A DNA stretch of 64,000 bases from Epichloe hybrida. Its lineage: Eukaryota > Ascomycota > Sordariomycetes > Hypocreales > Clavicipitaceae. Every line of letters starts with the position of its first letter. Within the stretch, counting starts at the first letter, position 1. This document shows, piece after piece, positions 11,552-22,530 of this stretch. The DNA lies in assembly GCA_019022495.1 (NCBI GenBank), contig JAFEKR010000003.1, positions 3,224,001-3,288,000 of the forward strand, read 5' to 3'. The translations under genes were made by a program, and so were the position numbers. The notes under the pieces were generated by a model. It had not been told where the DNA came from, did not search any database, and saw only the letters and a list, made by a program, of their open reading frames with translations.

Positions 11552-12313
11552 ATGGACCTTCTCTCCACCATCCGAAAGACCGGGTCCCGCGGCGGCGTAA
11601 ATTTCTCCTGGGACGAAGTCGCCAACTCGTCCCACCGCGAAAACTATCTCGGCCACAGCCTCAAAGCCCCGGTCGGCCGCTGGCAAAAGGGCAAAGACCT
11701 GAATTGGTACGTCAAGGCCGACGGGCCGTCTGATCCAAACGAGACGGATGAGCAGCGACAGGCGCGCCAAAGAAAGGAGGAACTAAAGAAGATCAAAGAG
11801 GCCGAGGAGGATGCCATGGCGCGCACATTGGGACTACCCGTGCCGGTGCGGAACACAAGTGGTGCGAATGCAGTCGAGGTAGGCAAGCAGCGGGACGTGG
11901 GACCCGTGAGCGGAGGGCCACCAGACGAAGGGAGCAATCGGGAACAGACCCGTAAAAGCTCCAAGTCGCGAAGACATGATGATTCTGAGAAGAGAGAGAG
12001 GCGGAGACACAGGAGCAGAAGTCGGGAAGGAGGAGAGAGCAGGCATCGACGGATGAGTCGCGAGAGGGAGTCAGGACATGGATCTCGGAGCAGGGATACG
12101 TATAGACGGCACCGGCCAGACGGGAGACAGGATGGGAACCGGCACCACTCGGACAGGCATTTGGGCCGGAGCCGTAGTCCACAGAGAAGGGAGAGGCGGC
12201 GAGAGGGCCGGGATGAGGACCGCAGAGAGGAGAGGGGAGAAGGCCGCCGTGAACTGAAAAGAAACCATGGTCGCGAGCGTGGCTTGAGCCCACGACCAAA
12301 TCGCGGCGACTGA
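11552..12313 (+). CDS. MMTAG2-like (multiple myeloma tumour-associated 2) RS/RE-rich protein
   Basis: Single exon, 253 residues. The first 60 residues match the MMtag family signature: GGVNFSWDEVANSSHRENYLG and then LKAPVGRWQKGKDLNWY. A charged coiled segment (RQARQRKEELKKIKEAEED) follows, then a low-complexity tail full of Arg-Ser, Arg-Glu and Arg-Asp dipeptides, as in splicing-related nuclear proteins. The ATG at 11552 is chosen because the family signature starts there; the frame stays open further upstream into the divergent promoter but that part has no family similarity. The human homologue is a nuclear phosphoprotein of unclear role. A function in RNA processing is inferred from the tail only. 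Confidence 0.85.
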   Translation: MDLLSTIRKTGSRGGVNFSWDEVANSSHRENYLGHSLKAPVGRWQKGKDLNWYVKADGPSDPNETDEQRQARQRKEELKKIKEAEEDAMARTLGLPVPVRNTSGANAVEVGKQRDVGPVSGGPPDEGSNREQTRKSSKSRRHDDSEKRERRRHRSRSREGGESRHRRMSRERESGHGSRSRDTYRRHRPDGRQDGNRHHSDRHLGRSRSPQRRERRREGRDEDRREERGEGRRELKRNHGRERGLSPRPNRGD

Positions 12314-13278
12314 TGGGAGTGGGCAGGGCGCGCACCTGTCACGAATGCAAGTTTGACGATACCACCAGTCATGTTGGATGGCACTTTTTTTTACACCTGA
12401 TGCTGCGAACTATCCCCAACGTCATGGTTCTATTCACAAACCATGTCCGAGTCGAGCATTATCCTCGTATGTGATCGAGACCTCTATGGTCCTTTCAAAT
12501 ATACTTGCGTCGCTAAACATGAATCCTGTACTTGCAGAAGTACGCAGCCCGTGTGTATATTCCGTCCCCCTCCCCCCGTTGTCGTCCAAGATGTTGCACC
12601 GGATGCCGCCGTCACTGTCATTACTAGCATCAGAAGAGCTAGAAGACGGGGCCGGCACAACTGTTTTTCCCCGGAACGTGTAGTGGTCACGGATCGTAGA
12701 CATAATTACCATAGACCGGTGGTGCTGGTTGAGGGCAGAAAGACGCACTATCCGTGAATGAGATGGCAACAAACCTCGTGGTGAATCGTGGTGAATCGTG
12801 ATGCGCCAAGTTGGACGTCACAGGCCCACTAATTTTCCCGCCGCCACCCACAGAGTCTCGGGCAGGGGGGTTGGTGGGGGGGCGACGCCGCATGGACCAT
12901 TCGACGACGACGACGTGCTTGCCTCCGTACATATCGTATCTGCCTGTTTCGTTTTGGTCGATTCATCCAACAAACGAGCCTCGTCGTCTCCCCTTTTCCT
13001 GTTAATCCGGCGTCATCCTTTCTTCCTAATTCCACGACTTTCTGTCCTTCGCCTTTCTCTTCTCTTTCGGTCGCTAGATCGTGGCGACGGCGTATTCTTA
13101 GACCGTCTTCAGCCTAGCCGATACTTTTGCCACAAGCCAGCCAGCATACAATACGTAACAATAGGATCAACCCCGTCCAACGATAGCTCCGAATCCCCAT
13201 CGACAGACGACCTTTCTTGAAATTTGCAATGCGGTAAATCTTGGGGCGGATCTTGATCGAAATCGCCACACATTCGAA
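12314..13278. other. intergenic / 5' region of the DUF3684 gene
   Basis: No supported gene. Open frames on both strands overlap and have no recognisable domain; one minus-strand frame (12772-12434, 112 codons) is Ser/Asp-rich but has no intron structure or homologue I recognise. The last 250 bp are C/T-rich, as in long fungal leaders. Confidence 0.45.
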
Positions 13279-16200
13279 ATGGACTACTCGAGCCTCAGGG
13301 CCGCCGCTTTGCGCGATGGCGAGGATGAAGAAGCCGTCACCGTCGATACCCGTGCGTTGATAGACAAGGTTCTGGCGAGGTATTCTGGGGAATGGACTAC
13401 CCTTCGTGAGCTGATTCAAAATGCCGCCGATGCGCAAGCTACCACGGTCACGGTAAAATGGGAGACTATTCCGTCCATTCAAGTCCCATTACCCAATGCA
13501 ACGAGTAGATCCGAGCTCTTGAAACATGCCATCACGACCCACACATTACGCCGTCTAGTCGTGCAAAATGACGGACAGCCTTTTACAAAGACGGATTGGG
13601 GGAGGCTAAAACGAATTGCAGAGGGCAACCCGGACGAGACTAAGATTGGTGCCTTTGGAGTTGGTTTCTACAGCGTGTTTGCCGATTGCGAAGAACCTTT
13701 TGTCAGTTCGGGCAACGAGGCCATGGCATTTTACTGGAAGGGAAATTCTCTCTTCACCAAAAAATCACATTTACCGGCGGATAAGGCCACTCATCATACG
13801 ACATTCGTTCTGGACTACCGAAACTCGACGACGCCGATGCCGAACCTTCTTTCCGTCAGCCAATTCCTAGCAACGAGTCTGACCTTTGTGGCGCTAGAAA
13901 ATATCGAGTTTTGGATCGATGATTACCAAATACTGTCCTTGAAGAAGAAGTCTTCATCACCCGCGGATCTGTCGTTGCCCCGGGATCTAGAAGCCAGGAC
14001 CAAAGAAGGCCTGATGAAGGTTATTGGGGTAGATCGCACAAGTACTCAAATAGATGCATCGTACATGAGCATCATTGGATGGAAGCCGCAGGCGACGACC
14101 ACAACAGCCAAAAGCCCCGACTCGTACGGTTCGACGGAGGCACCCTCTCTGCGGTCCTTTTTTGCACGATTAACAGCAAGTGCTTCCCAAACTGGGTTGC
14201 GGCCCAAAGCACAAAGCGAAGATAATCTAGCACAGCCGCAAATATCAGAGGATGTGACCAAGATGAGCTCATCCACAATATTTCTGAGTGCTACTTCGGC
14301 TACTATAGAAACCAAGATCTCGTCATCGTTTGCATCCGAACTTGAAAGGGCCACAAAGAAACCGCCACCAAGAACGACCAAGATCTCAATCCTCACTGCT
14401 TCTTATGACGAGGCTGAGGCTTCCGAGCACTCGGCTACAAACACAGCTTTCAGGAAAGTAACGGATGTTTTTGCCTCTGTATTACCAAACAAGAAACCCG
14501 GCGGACGCATCTTCATCGGGTTCCCTACCATGCAGACGACTGGTGCCGGTATGCATGTCTCCGCCCCATCGGTTATCCCAACCGTGGAACGAGAAGCTAT
14601 CGATCTCAACGCAAGATGGGTGAGGACCTGGAATGTTGAGCTTTTGCGAGCTGCCGGAATCGTGTCAAGGTTAGCCTTCAGCAATGAAATGAACGACTTG
14701 AGCCGCCGAGTCCGATCATCTCTTGAGAGCGGCCAGAAGATCTCAAGTGGTGTCATCAAGAAACACATGCCGGAAGCTCTTCACACTCTGCAAACCTTCA
14801 CTTTTGGCGACTCAACACCCAGTGGTCAAGTCGGTCAGATAATGGAGGAGGCATTTTGGACATGCTTCAAGAAGGCTTCCATTGAGATCTTCTCTAGTCA
14901 AGGTGTACTTCAGACTACGCAAGTTCGACTCGAATCAGCCGAGCTCGGTGGCTTCGTGGAAAGCATTCCTGTCGTTCCAGAGGAGATGAAAACGGCGCCG
15001 TTTGTCAAGAAACTCATTGACTTTGGGCTTGTTTCTCATATTACTGTCACCGACGTCAAACAGGAGCTTGAAGCAAAGGCTCTGACTAAGTCTCAGATGA
15101 TCAAATTCATTTCTTGGGCAGGGAAGAAGAGTCTCAGCGGTGAGTTGGACCCTGGAAGCCGCACATCGCTGCTCGAGGTTGCTGTTTCAACAATGAGCGA
15201 TGAAGATTCGGGGGACATCATCGCACTCGGAAGTATCACAAACTACCCCAGCCTCAACAACATACCGGCCAATGTACCGATACCCCCAACCACGATCCCC
15301 TTTTCTTTCATCACGAATTCAAACCCATCTGAGCTTCAGGCGCTAGGTTGGTTGCCTCTGGAGGTACTGTCTTGGTTCCGCTTCCTGTTGGAAGCAGCAA
15401 ACTCTAGAGTGGAAGACGAGAGCGTGACCCGATCGCCCAAGTTCGCGGTTCAAGTACTGACAATGCTCTCCAAAAATTGGGATACGATCTCAAATAAGGA
15501 CAAGACAGTGCTGGCGTCACTGGTTCAATCCCACCCTGTGATGCCAACAAAGCTGGGAATGAAACGACCTGGCGATTCGTTTTTTCCCTCTGTCAAGCTG
15601 TTTGATGACTTGCCCGTTATTCAAGGGTGTGAGAAAGTCAAGGAGAAATTTTTGGTAGCTGTTGGTGTTCGCAAAACAGTTGATCTGGAAACCATCTTCA
15701 CTCGATTGCTCAACAGCTCTGGAGATGACAGCCAAAAGAAATGGAGCCATCTAGAACTCATCAAATATCTCGCTTCAGTGCAGAATGATATTCCATCGGA
15801 TGATCTGAAGAAGTTGCGAGAGTCGCGCTTCTGTCCGGCCGAGGCTGGCCTCAAGGGCATGGCGTCAACCCAAGGGTCCAAGACCTTGTACAAAGTATCA
15901 GAGCTATTTGAGCCCAAAGATTCGCTACGTAATCTCGGACTACCCATCCTTCAATGGCCCGGCCCTCCAGGAAGTTTTCGCCCCAGCAGCCCCGAAGCCA
16001 AGTTCTTGTCCTTGCTTGGGCTGCGTAGCTTTCCCTCGGTCCCTGAATTAGTGGGTTTAATGTCGTCAAAGGACGATACGTTGCGCACGTCGGCCATGAC
16101 ATATTTTATTGCAAATCATCATTCACATCGATATGGTGCATTTGAATTGAGAGAGAGTCAGAAGCCTATCCTACCACTACAAGGAAGCACTCAGCTCGTG

Positions 16201-18788
16201 ACACCGTCCAAGTGCTTCACGAATGAGAAGGCCGCCGTTCTTGGGTTTCACATTCTCAGAAAAGACCTCCATGATCACGCACCTGTAAGTTTGCGAGACC
16301 CCCCCCTCCCTCTTTTTTTTGGTTTTTCAATACCGTTGAAAGCGAATTAACAATCTCGCATAGAAATTTGGCGTCGCCAGGGACCCTCCGATGGTCGATT
16401 GCGTAAACAAATTGTTGTCAAGTCCGCCCCAGGACCACCACTCGGCCGTCACTCTCTTCAGCTATTTCGCCTCTCGCATCACTGAAGTCCGAGAGAATAG
16501 CTTGGTCAAGCTTCGCGATGCTCCATTAGTCCCGGTCTCAAGGCCAAGCCTCGCTCGGTCCTCCGAGACCAGCTCGGAAGTGTCCCACATCAGCCCTTCT
16601 CGAGCATACCTGGGTACATCGGCCACGTACGGTGAGATTTTCGATTTCGTGGATTTTGGCCAAGAGGCAAATGCCTTTCTCTTTCACTGCGGAGCAAAGA
16701 GCGAGCCTACCAAGCTGGAAGTTGCATACATGACGTGCAACGAGCCGGCAAGGTTGCTAAGCGTACTCCAGAGTCCCGAAAAATACATGGACCTTCTCAA
16801 GTCCTTGGCTGAATCTTCGAACACGCTGTATCGTGACAAAGAGTTGTGGCGCAAACTCAAAACATCCGCTTGCCTCTTGGCATACAAAGAATTGTCGCCG
16901 TCGACCAAGGGAGACTTGATTGATCTGGATGAGGACGAAGCCCTGATCAAGCAATACCGGCTCGCTTCGGCCGGTCAGATCGTTGTTCTGGATGATATTA
17001 TCAGCTATCGCCTGTTCAAACAGCATCTCATTTGCGCGCCTGAAGAAGACACCTTGGAAGACTTTTACCTGCAGCTTGGTGCCATGAAACTGAGCAGCAT
17101 TGTACAGGAAGATGTGCGCATCGGACCTCACACTGCGAGATCAAAGGCTGCCGAGCAGCTACGAAAACATGTCCTTGAGAGGTCCAAAATCTTCCTGTAT
17201 GAATATGCCAACTATCGACGAGACGCGGTCAAGCATGACTCTAAATGGCTAGAAAAGAATCTCCGGGTCGAGATGGTGCGGTCCGTGGCACTTAGACGCA
17301 CGCTGAAAGGCCAGCGGCAATCCCACACGGAGAAACGATCAGCTGCGGGTGCCTACGAGGAACGCACGTGGGTGCTCTACGTCGCGGACGATGGCCCCCC
17401 TGACATGTATCAGATTGGACAAGCTGTCTGCCAAATGCTGCTGAACCGACCCAACCAACAGGCCTATCTCTTTTTCGAACCATTTCTGACTCATGATCTA
17501 TATGGACTCCGTGCCCGCGGCTACAACGTTGACCGTATTCTGCGTGCAAAGGCTGCCGAGGCACGTATTGCGGAGGAGGAGAGAAGAAAGGCTTTGGAAG
17601 AGGAACAGAAACGAATTCTCGACAGGGAACGGACTTGGGCTCAGCAGGGAAAAGTCTCGGACGAGAGCAAGATCAGGGAGCTTCCGAGCGCAGCGGAAGC
17701 TGCCAGACAAGTCGCCAAAACGCCTGAACAACCAAAACCAGCAATGCCCGGTTCCTGGAACTCGCCCGAAGATTCCGGCATGGACAATGCACGACAATCA
17801 AAGAAAGGCGGTGGCTTGTTTTCCAACCTCACCCGCAGACTGGGATTCGATAGCCAAGACGAGAACAAGGACGACGCTAAGAAACAGCTGGAGCAATTCG
17901 TCGACAATCCTCCACAAGCAGGAACATCGAAAACATCGAATACTGGACGACCGAACAGCTCGGGACGTGCCCAGGAAGATGACGGGCGAGTGACCAGCCC
18001 AGCTGTCGTGCAACAAAACTTACTCAATGCCGTCAATGCCACGCGACCGCATGGATCAGACCACGTATTCTCTGAGCCCCAGGTCAATGTAGTCAAGGAA
18101 CAGGCAACATATTGCGACAGCACTCCCGCACAAAACATCACATTTGCCGCAGAAGCCTCGAATAATATGAAGGTATTTGTGTCGAAAGATATGCGAACCT
18201 CGGCGGCCAAGTTCTTGTCTGCCAATATTGGTCCGATCAACACATTTGCAGGACTGCTGGTCGATATCGGAAACATCTACTCCTTGTCGCCGAAGGTCCT
18301 GCATATCTTCTATGACGAGTCCGGCGGCACCATTGCGTTTAATACGGGCGGCAGCATTTTCTGCAACCTCCGCTTCTTCTTGCAACTACATGCAGCCCAA
18401 ATCAACATGAGCAGCGGAAAAGCCGAGGCGGCGACGTGGTGGTGGGTTGTGTTGGCTCACGAGCTGGCGCATAACCTCGTTTCTACCCACAACTCGGATC
18501 ACAGCTATTATACGTACGTATTGACATATTTGACCTCTGTTTCTGGTTCCCTCTCGAGTCTCTAGTGACCATCAAAAAGAAGTGGGCTAACACAAGTTCA
18601 GAGAATCTTTCATCCAGCAATACATGACTAAGATGTTTTCCTATGTCACTCAGATAGCTGGATCGGCCACGACTCCTGCAGCTGCACCGCCGCCCCCCCC
18701 CGCGCAGCTGCCAAGCTCAACTTCATCTAATCTGCCCCCTCCTCCTTACTCCATGGCTCCTAATAGACGGGACAACATGTTTGGATAA
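13279..18788 (+). CDS. giant sacsin-like GHKL-ATPase protein (DUF3684) with C-terminal HExxH motif
   Basis: Three exons, 13279-16284, 16364-18513 and 18602-18788, give 1780 residues; both junctions keep frame (phase 0, then phase 2). The N-terminus is an HSP90/sacsin-type ATP-binding domain: RELIQNAADA (N box, about residue 43), NDGQPF (about 99) and GAFGVGFYS (G2 box, about 122). The long middle matches what I recall as fungal DUF3684. Residues about 1075-1240 are mixed helix; a charged coiled-coil (EERRKALEEEQKRILDRE) lies near 1410, followed by a disordered Ser/Pro/Asn segment. Near the end is HELAHNLVSTHNSDH (H1701, E1702, H1705, H1711, H1715), then a short proline-rich tail. The ATPase module suggests a chaperone-like or conformational role. 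The HExxH motif suggests zinc binding, but proteolysis is only an inference. No signal peptide or membrane segment is visible. Confidence 0.9.
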
Positions 18789-19861
18789 TGTGCTCGACAG
18801 TGCACGCGTCGGACTGCGTTAAAACAACGTCCTACACAAAACCAAGATGGTTGTTGTCTCGCGACAGCTCATGGGATACCATCATCCATGGCATGACATG
18901 ACTTCATAATTTTAAGAATACACATATACAGTAGATGTAGTTTAGATGAGTAGAAATACAACCGCTGCCGGGGAGAATGGGTGGTGATGACGCAAGTTAT
19001 TTTCATGCGCCTGGACCAGGTCCCTCAACTTTAGAAAATCTGTTCACAATTCCCTTCGTTCGTTGGTTCTCTCCGCCACCGATGTAGTGTGCCCCAATAA
19101 TAAGACCAGGGCGAGGCTCAAATGACGACAACGTCTTCCGACATAACTCAGTCGAGACACCCATGTTGCGCTGTAATCCTCCTCATTGATCGTCTTGTCG
19201 GCTTTAGCGTCAACATCGCGGGGAAGTCATGAGAATCCGCGGACCTCGGGTTTCCAATGACTTGTGCGGCAGGAACCCCTCCCCGGTTGTTCTACAGAAG
19301 ATTGCCTTCCTTGCTTGCTGCTCAGCACGGGTCAAGAGGAAACGAGAATGGTCATTCCAGCGCAGTTCGTTCTCATCATGCTTGATCCTGGGTCTGAATT
19401 CCGCTCCAATGTCAACGTCCTACCTGCTCATTGCAACATTTCGCCTCATGGGATCCATCGACTTCATCACCAGTGAACCGGGACGGATTCCTCCACGCGC
19501 GATTCCCTTGTTGCTTTTTTTTTTGATTTTAAATTTTGGACAAGATCGTAACGGATAACCTTGCGAATGACGGCGACAAGGCGCTCCTGCTCCCCGCGAC
19601 GCATGTCAACCCCCCGTCGAAGAGGAGTGGCTCACGTGTCCCGACACGTGACCAATCCTACCTACCTTCAACGCCAACCCTCATGCTAAGCTTCCCTCCG
19701 TGAATTCGAACCCCCCCGTCCCCGTGCCGCCATTGGCAAAGCGACAAAAAAAAAAAAGACAAACTCAGCCTCCCCCCTCCGCGACGTTCGAACAAAAAAA
19801 AAGACTCCCCGCGCGGAGAAATTTCCCCAATCCGCTGCTCTGCGACGATCTGCCCGCCGCC
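18789..19861. other. intergenic region between DUF3684 gene and complex I subunit gene
   Basis: No supported gene. A plus-strand open frame at 19229-19558 (109 codons) has no recognisable domain or splice structure. The last 250 bp form the promoter side of the next gene, with an E-box inverted repeat and a CCAAT word listed separately. Confidence 0.45.
19632..19657. promoter_or_regulatory. inverted CACGTG pair plus CCAAT
   Basis: Two CACGTG E-boxes face each other across six bases (CACGTGTCCCGACACGTG), directly followed by ACCAATCC. The site lies about 210-230 bp before the ATG of the complex I subunit gene. CACGTG is bound by bHLH factors such as Cbf1-type proteins and CCAAT by the Hap complex, which often acts on respiratory genes. 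Use of this site is inferred from sequence and position. Confidence 0.45.
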
Positions 19862-20208
19862 ATGGTCCACCGCATTGCATTCTGGAGCTGCTTCGGTAAC
19901 GTTCCTTTTCTTTCCTCGCCAGCTCGGCCCGTGCCCTCCTCGACTCGACTCTGACAATCGATGTAGGCCTCGCCGTCCGCTTCTGGCAAGTTGGCATCGA
20001 GATGCGGCCCTTCTTCAACAAGTCCTCCCTGTGGACGTACCCGGCCTATGCCCTCGGCGGCGCGAGCTTCGGATTCTGGTTGCAGGGGGTCGACGACAGG
20101 CAATCTGCCGTGTTGAGCGAGCGAAAGGCGTTCCTGCTGGAGAAGAGGAAGAGAATGGCGGAGAGGGAGAACACTGAGGCGACGGCGGCGGCGGCGGCGC
20201 TGCAGTAG
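19862..20208 (+). CDS. small mitochondrial complex I-type subunit (NADH-ubiquinone oxidoreductase, putative)
   Basis: Two exons, 19862-19895 and 19967-20208, across a 71-bp intron (GTAACG...GTAG), give 91 residues. The N-terminus MVHRIAFWSCFGLAVRFWQ, the segment GIEMRPFFNKSSLW, and a hydrophobic stretch PAYALGGASFGFWLQGV followed by a charged helix (RKAFLLEKRKRMAERE) match my recollection of a small fungal NADH-ubiquinone oxidoreductase accessory subunit. It would be a single-pass inner-membrane protein. The first exon is only 34 nt, which easily escapes prediction. The subunit name is uncertain; that it is a real gene is better supported by the clean splice frame. It is convergent with eIF2B delta. 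Confidence 0.68.
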
Positions 20209-20572
20209 GTGCGGGATGGGTCGGGTGACTGAATACCATGCGCGAGGCCATTGCACGAGGCCATTGCACGAGGAAACTTGCAAGGTATGGGCTGGACTGA
20301 GCTGAGCGGACTGGTGCTATGATGATGGGGTTTTGTATGTACATATTTGTTGGGGTGGAAGGGCGATGCTCTTTCGGAATAGGCTTGGCAGTTTCGTTTG
20401 TGGAATCAGTGCCGGGTTGACCGCATCATTACGCGTGAGCATATGGCTTGTAGTTGGCAAGAATTGGGAGACCAGGTGCATTTTGCAACGGGGAAACTTG
20501 ACTTTCTGGCTTGGCCGTCAAGTCTTGCCTGGAAAATGCTCCATTATTCTATTATTGGTATTTCGTGCGTAC
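20209..20572. other. intergenic, convergent 3' ends
   Basis: Non-coding space between two convergent stop codons. A short direct repeat (GAGGCCATTGCACGAGG, about 20242-20272) is visible. Nothing else seen. Confidence 0.5.
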
Positions 20573-22017
20573 CTACAGCTCCTCTAATTTTCTCAAAATC
20601 GCAGGGACAGCCATTGCCGAGGAATTACCCAGTTCTGTGACCACGACCGAGATGAACTTGTCTCTTGTCGTGTCAAACAGCAGCCTGAATCCTTCATCCG
20701 TGCTTCTCTCGGGGTCAATTTCGTTGTATGTCAGCGAGTCAATTGACACGCGTTCCGTGAAATTAATGGTCTCGCTCAAAGCAACTACGCGGACGCCCAA
20801 ATCAGTAGCGACGGTGGCAATGTCGCAGGTTCCAGCGCGCGCGTACATGGATCCGTTGCTGAACATGGCCTCGGCTGCGGCAAACACAATCGTCGCCTCC
20901 TGGAGATTCGTTCTCGAGGCACCCAGGTCGGAGGCATAGGTGACGGGGATACCGGCGGCGGCTAGCCTCTTGGCGTGTTCGATACCAACACGCTCAAACG
21001 GGTCATCTACCAATATCACCTTGAATCGTTTGCCGTCTGCTTTGGCTTGCAGCAAGGCGCGCTCGACAAGCTTGTGGTGAGCATATGTTAGAACCACTTC
21101 GTCGTGGCTGATCAGGTCAGCGGCTGTCTTGACGATGACAAAGTCGGCCAGGAAGATACGTTCGTAGATAAAGTTGTCGATGGATTGACAGAGAATCTTC
21201 TTTGCCGCAGCGTCCGGCAGATCAATGTCAATCTTGGAAATCTGCAGCTTCAACCACCTGATGGCGTTGCCCATGGAGAAGCACATCGGCCGGCAGGCTG
21301 TGAGGTATTCGATCTGAGGGTTCAGTACGTGGGATGTGAAATGGCGGGAGAAGGTGTTGCTGTGGGGTGTGGTGTAAGCATCAATGACCTGTACAAAACA
21401 AGATACTGTTAGCAAAAACTTGTGAAACATGTTTGGGCAGATTAACGAGGCGGTGACAATTGAACCTTCTTGAAAGCAAGTAGAGTAGCCTCCAGCCTCG
21501 AGGTACTATCACTAATGGCAAAAGTGCTCATCTGCTGTCCCAACGCCAACACAACAGGGTTCACGTCCTTGTCTGCCTGTGTCATGGCAATACGTTTTGC
21601 CATGGATAGATGGCTGAAGCACTCTGGAATCGTGGGTTTGGCCACCTCCTTCACCATCGATGGCAGGGCACCCCGTGACGCACTGCGTTGATGTCCGCCA
21701 GGTACGGGAAGACCACCTTGCTTAGGATTCCCCTTGCCCTTCCCAGCAGCCTTTGCTCCATCTGCAGATCCCTGTGCCCCTGAAGATCCAGCAGCTGGCT
21801 GAGCTATTTGTGTGGCCTTTGCCTGCGCTCGTCTCGCGGCCTTTTCTTCTTGCTTCTTCTTTTTCAACTCGGCGTTTGATAGCTTCTTCTCCCCCCCGGC
21901 GACATTACCCTGGGCAGCTTGGTCTTTGGGTTGAGTGTTTGCTTGGCCCTGGGGCTTCTGGTCCTTCTCGGCTGCGGAATCGCCTGCTCCTGCAGGCTGG
22001 ACTCCTTCAGTGGCCAT
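20573..22017 (-). CDS. GCD2: translation initiation factor eIF2B, delta subunit
   Basis: Two exons, 22017-21466 and 21388-20573, joined in phase 0 across a 77-bp intron, give 455 residues. The N-terminus is disordered, Gln/Ala/Lys-rich with a basic helix (AELKKKKQEEKAARRAQAK). The C-terminal two thirds are the IF-2B fold: FSHLSMAKRIAMTQ, then HVLNPQIEYLTACRPMCFSMGNAIRWLK, VILVDDPFERVGIEHAK, and TNLQEATIVFAAAEAMFSNGSM. eIF2B is the cytosolic guanine nucleotide exchange factor for eIF2; the delta subunit is in the regulatory core that senses phosphorylated eIF2 and so feeds into general amino-acid control. The 5' splice site is GTTCAA, an uncommon variant. An in-frame ATG at 22083 would add 22 residues; 22017 (MATEG) is preferred because the family-like tail starts there. 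Confidence 0.93.
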
Positions 22018-22085
22018 GAGGGCGGATTCGCAATGAGGGCGGAGATGCGCAATTCGTGGGCTGCGATTCGAGACGAGGGGCACGC

Positions 22086-22134
22086 TGACGGGGACGGGGA
22101 CGGGGATGGTGACGATGACGGAGTGGGTGATGGA
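22086..22134. repeat. GGGGAC / GATGAC microsatellite
   Basis: Imperfect hexamer repeats of GGGGAC pass into GGTGAC/GATGAC-like units immediately upstream of the eIF2B delta leader. Confidence 0.7.
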
Positions 22135-22480
22135 TGGTCGGAGGGAGCAGCAGGCTGGTTGAATAGCTCAACGTAATATTGATGTAGTCGAACGAAGAGC
22201 TTTATAGTTCTCTAATGCGTGGCACGTCGCCAAAGTGAACGCCAAGGCGTGGAGCGTGTCGTCAATGAGCAGTTGGGGCAAAAGTTTGTTGGCAAGTTGA
22301 GTCACTCTGGCAGAGTGGAGGGATGCGAACCGGAAGGTGCCCCGCGCTAAGCCGCTTGTTGCGCAATGCAAGGCTGGGCTTCCACTCTGTTCGCGTTGCT
22401 TCAATAAAAAAAAATCCCTATCAGGGAGATGAAATGGGTGATTTGACGTGATGGAGTCGAGAAAATAATATCATCTTGTA

Positions 22481-22530
22481 TCCTGGATTCGAACCATCCG
22501 GAGCCACGGCTTTCAATCTAGCCATGACGA
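22481..22530 (-). pseudogene. tRNA-Ser(UGA)-like remnant
   Basis: Read on the minus strand the stretch gives AGATTGAAA, then GTGGCTCCGG, then GGTTCGAATCC. This is the order of a serine tRNA 3' half: an anticodon loop ATTGAAA that would read UGA, a long variable arm, and a B box with TTCGAAT. No A box or D arm is visible upstream, the T stem has mismatches, and no acceptor stem forms. I read it as a fragment, not a working gene; a chance B box cannot be excluded. Confidence 0.3.

Noticed and set aside
11644..12384. 246-codon minus-strand frame over the MMTAG2-like gene
   Set aside because: Ser/Arg/Leu-rich translation of the reverse of RS/RE repeats; no family and no splice structure.
12434..12772. 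112-codon minus-strand frame in the space before the DUF3684 gene
   Set aside because: Ser/Asp-rich but with no recognised domain, competing frames on the other strand, and no evidence of a promoter or introns.
19229..19558. 109-codon plus-strand frame upstream of the complex I subunit
   Set aside because: No domain, no intron signals and placed within the likely promoter of the next gene.
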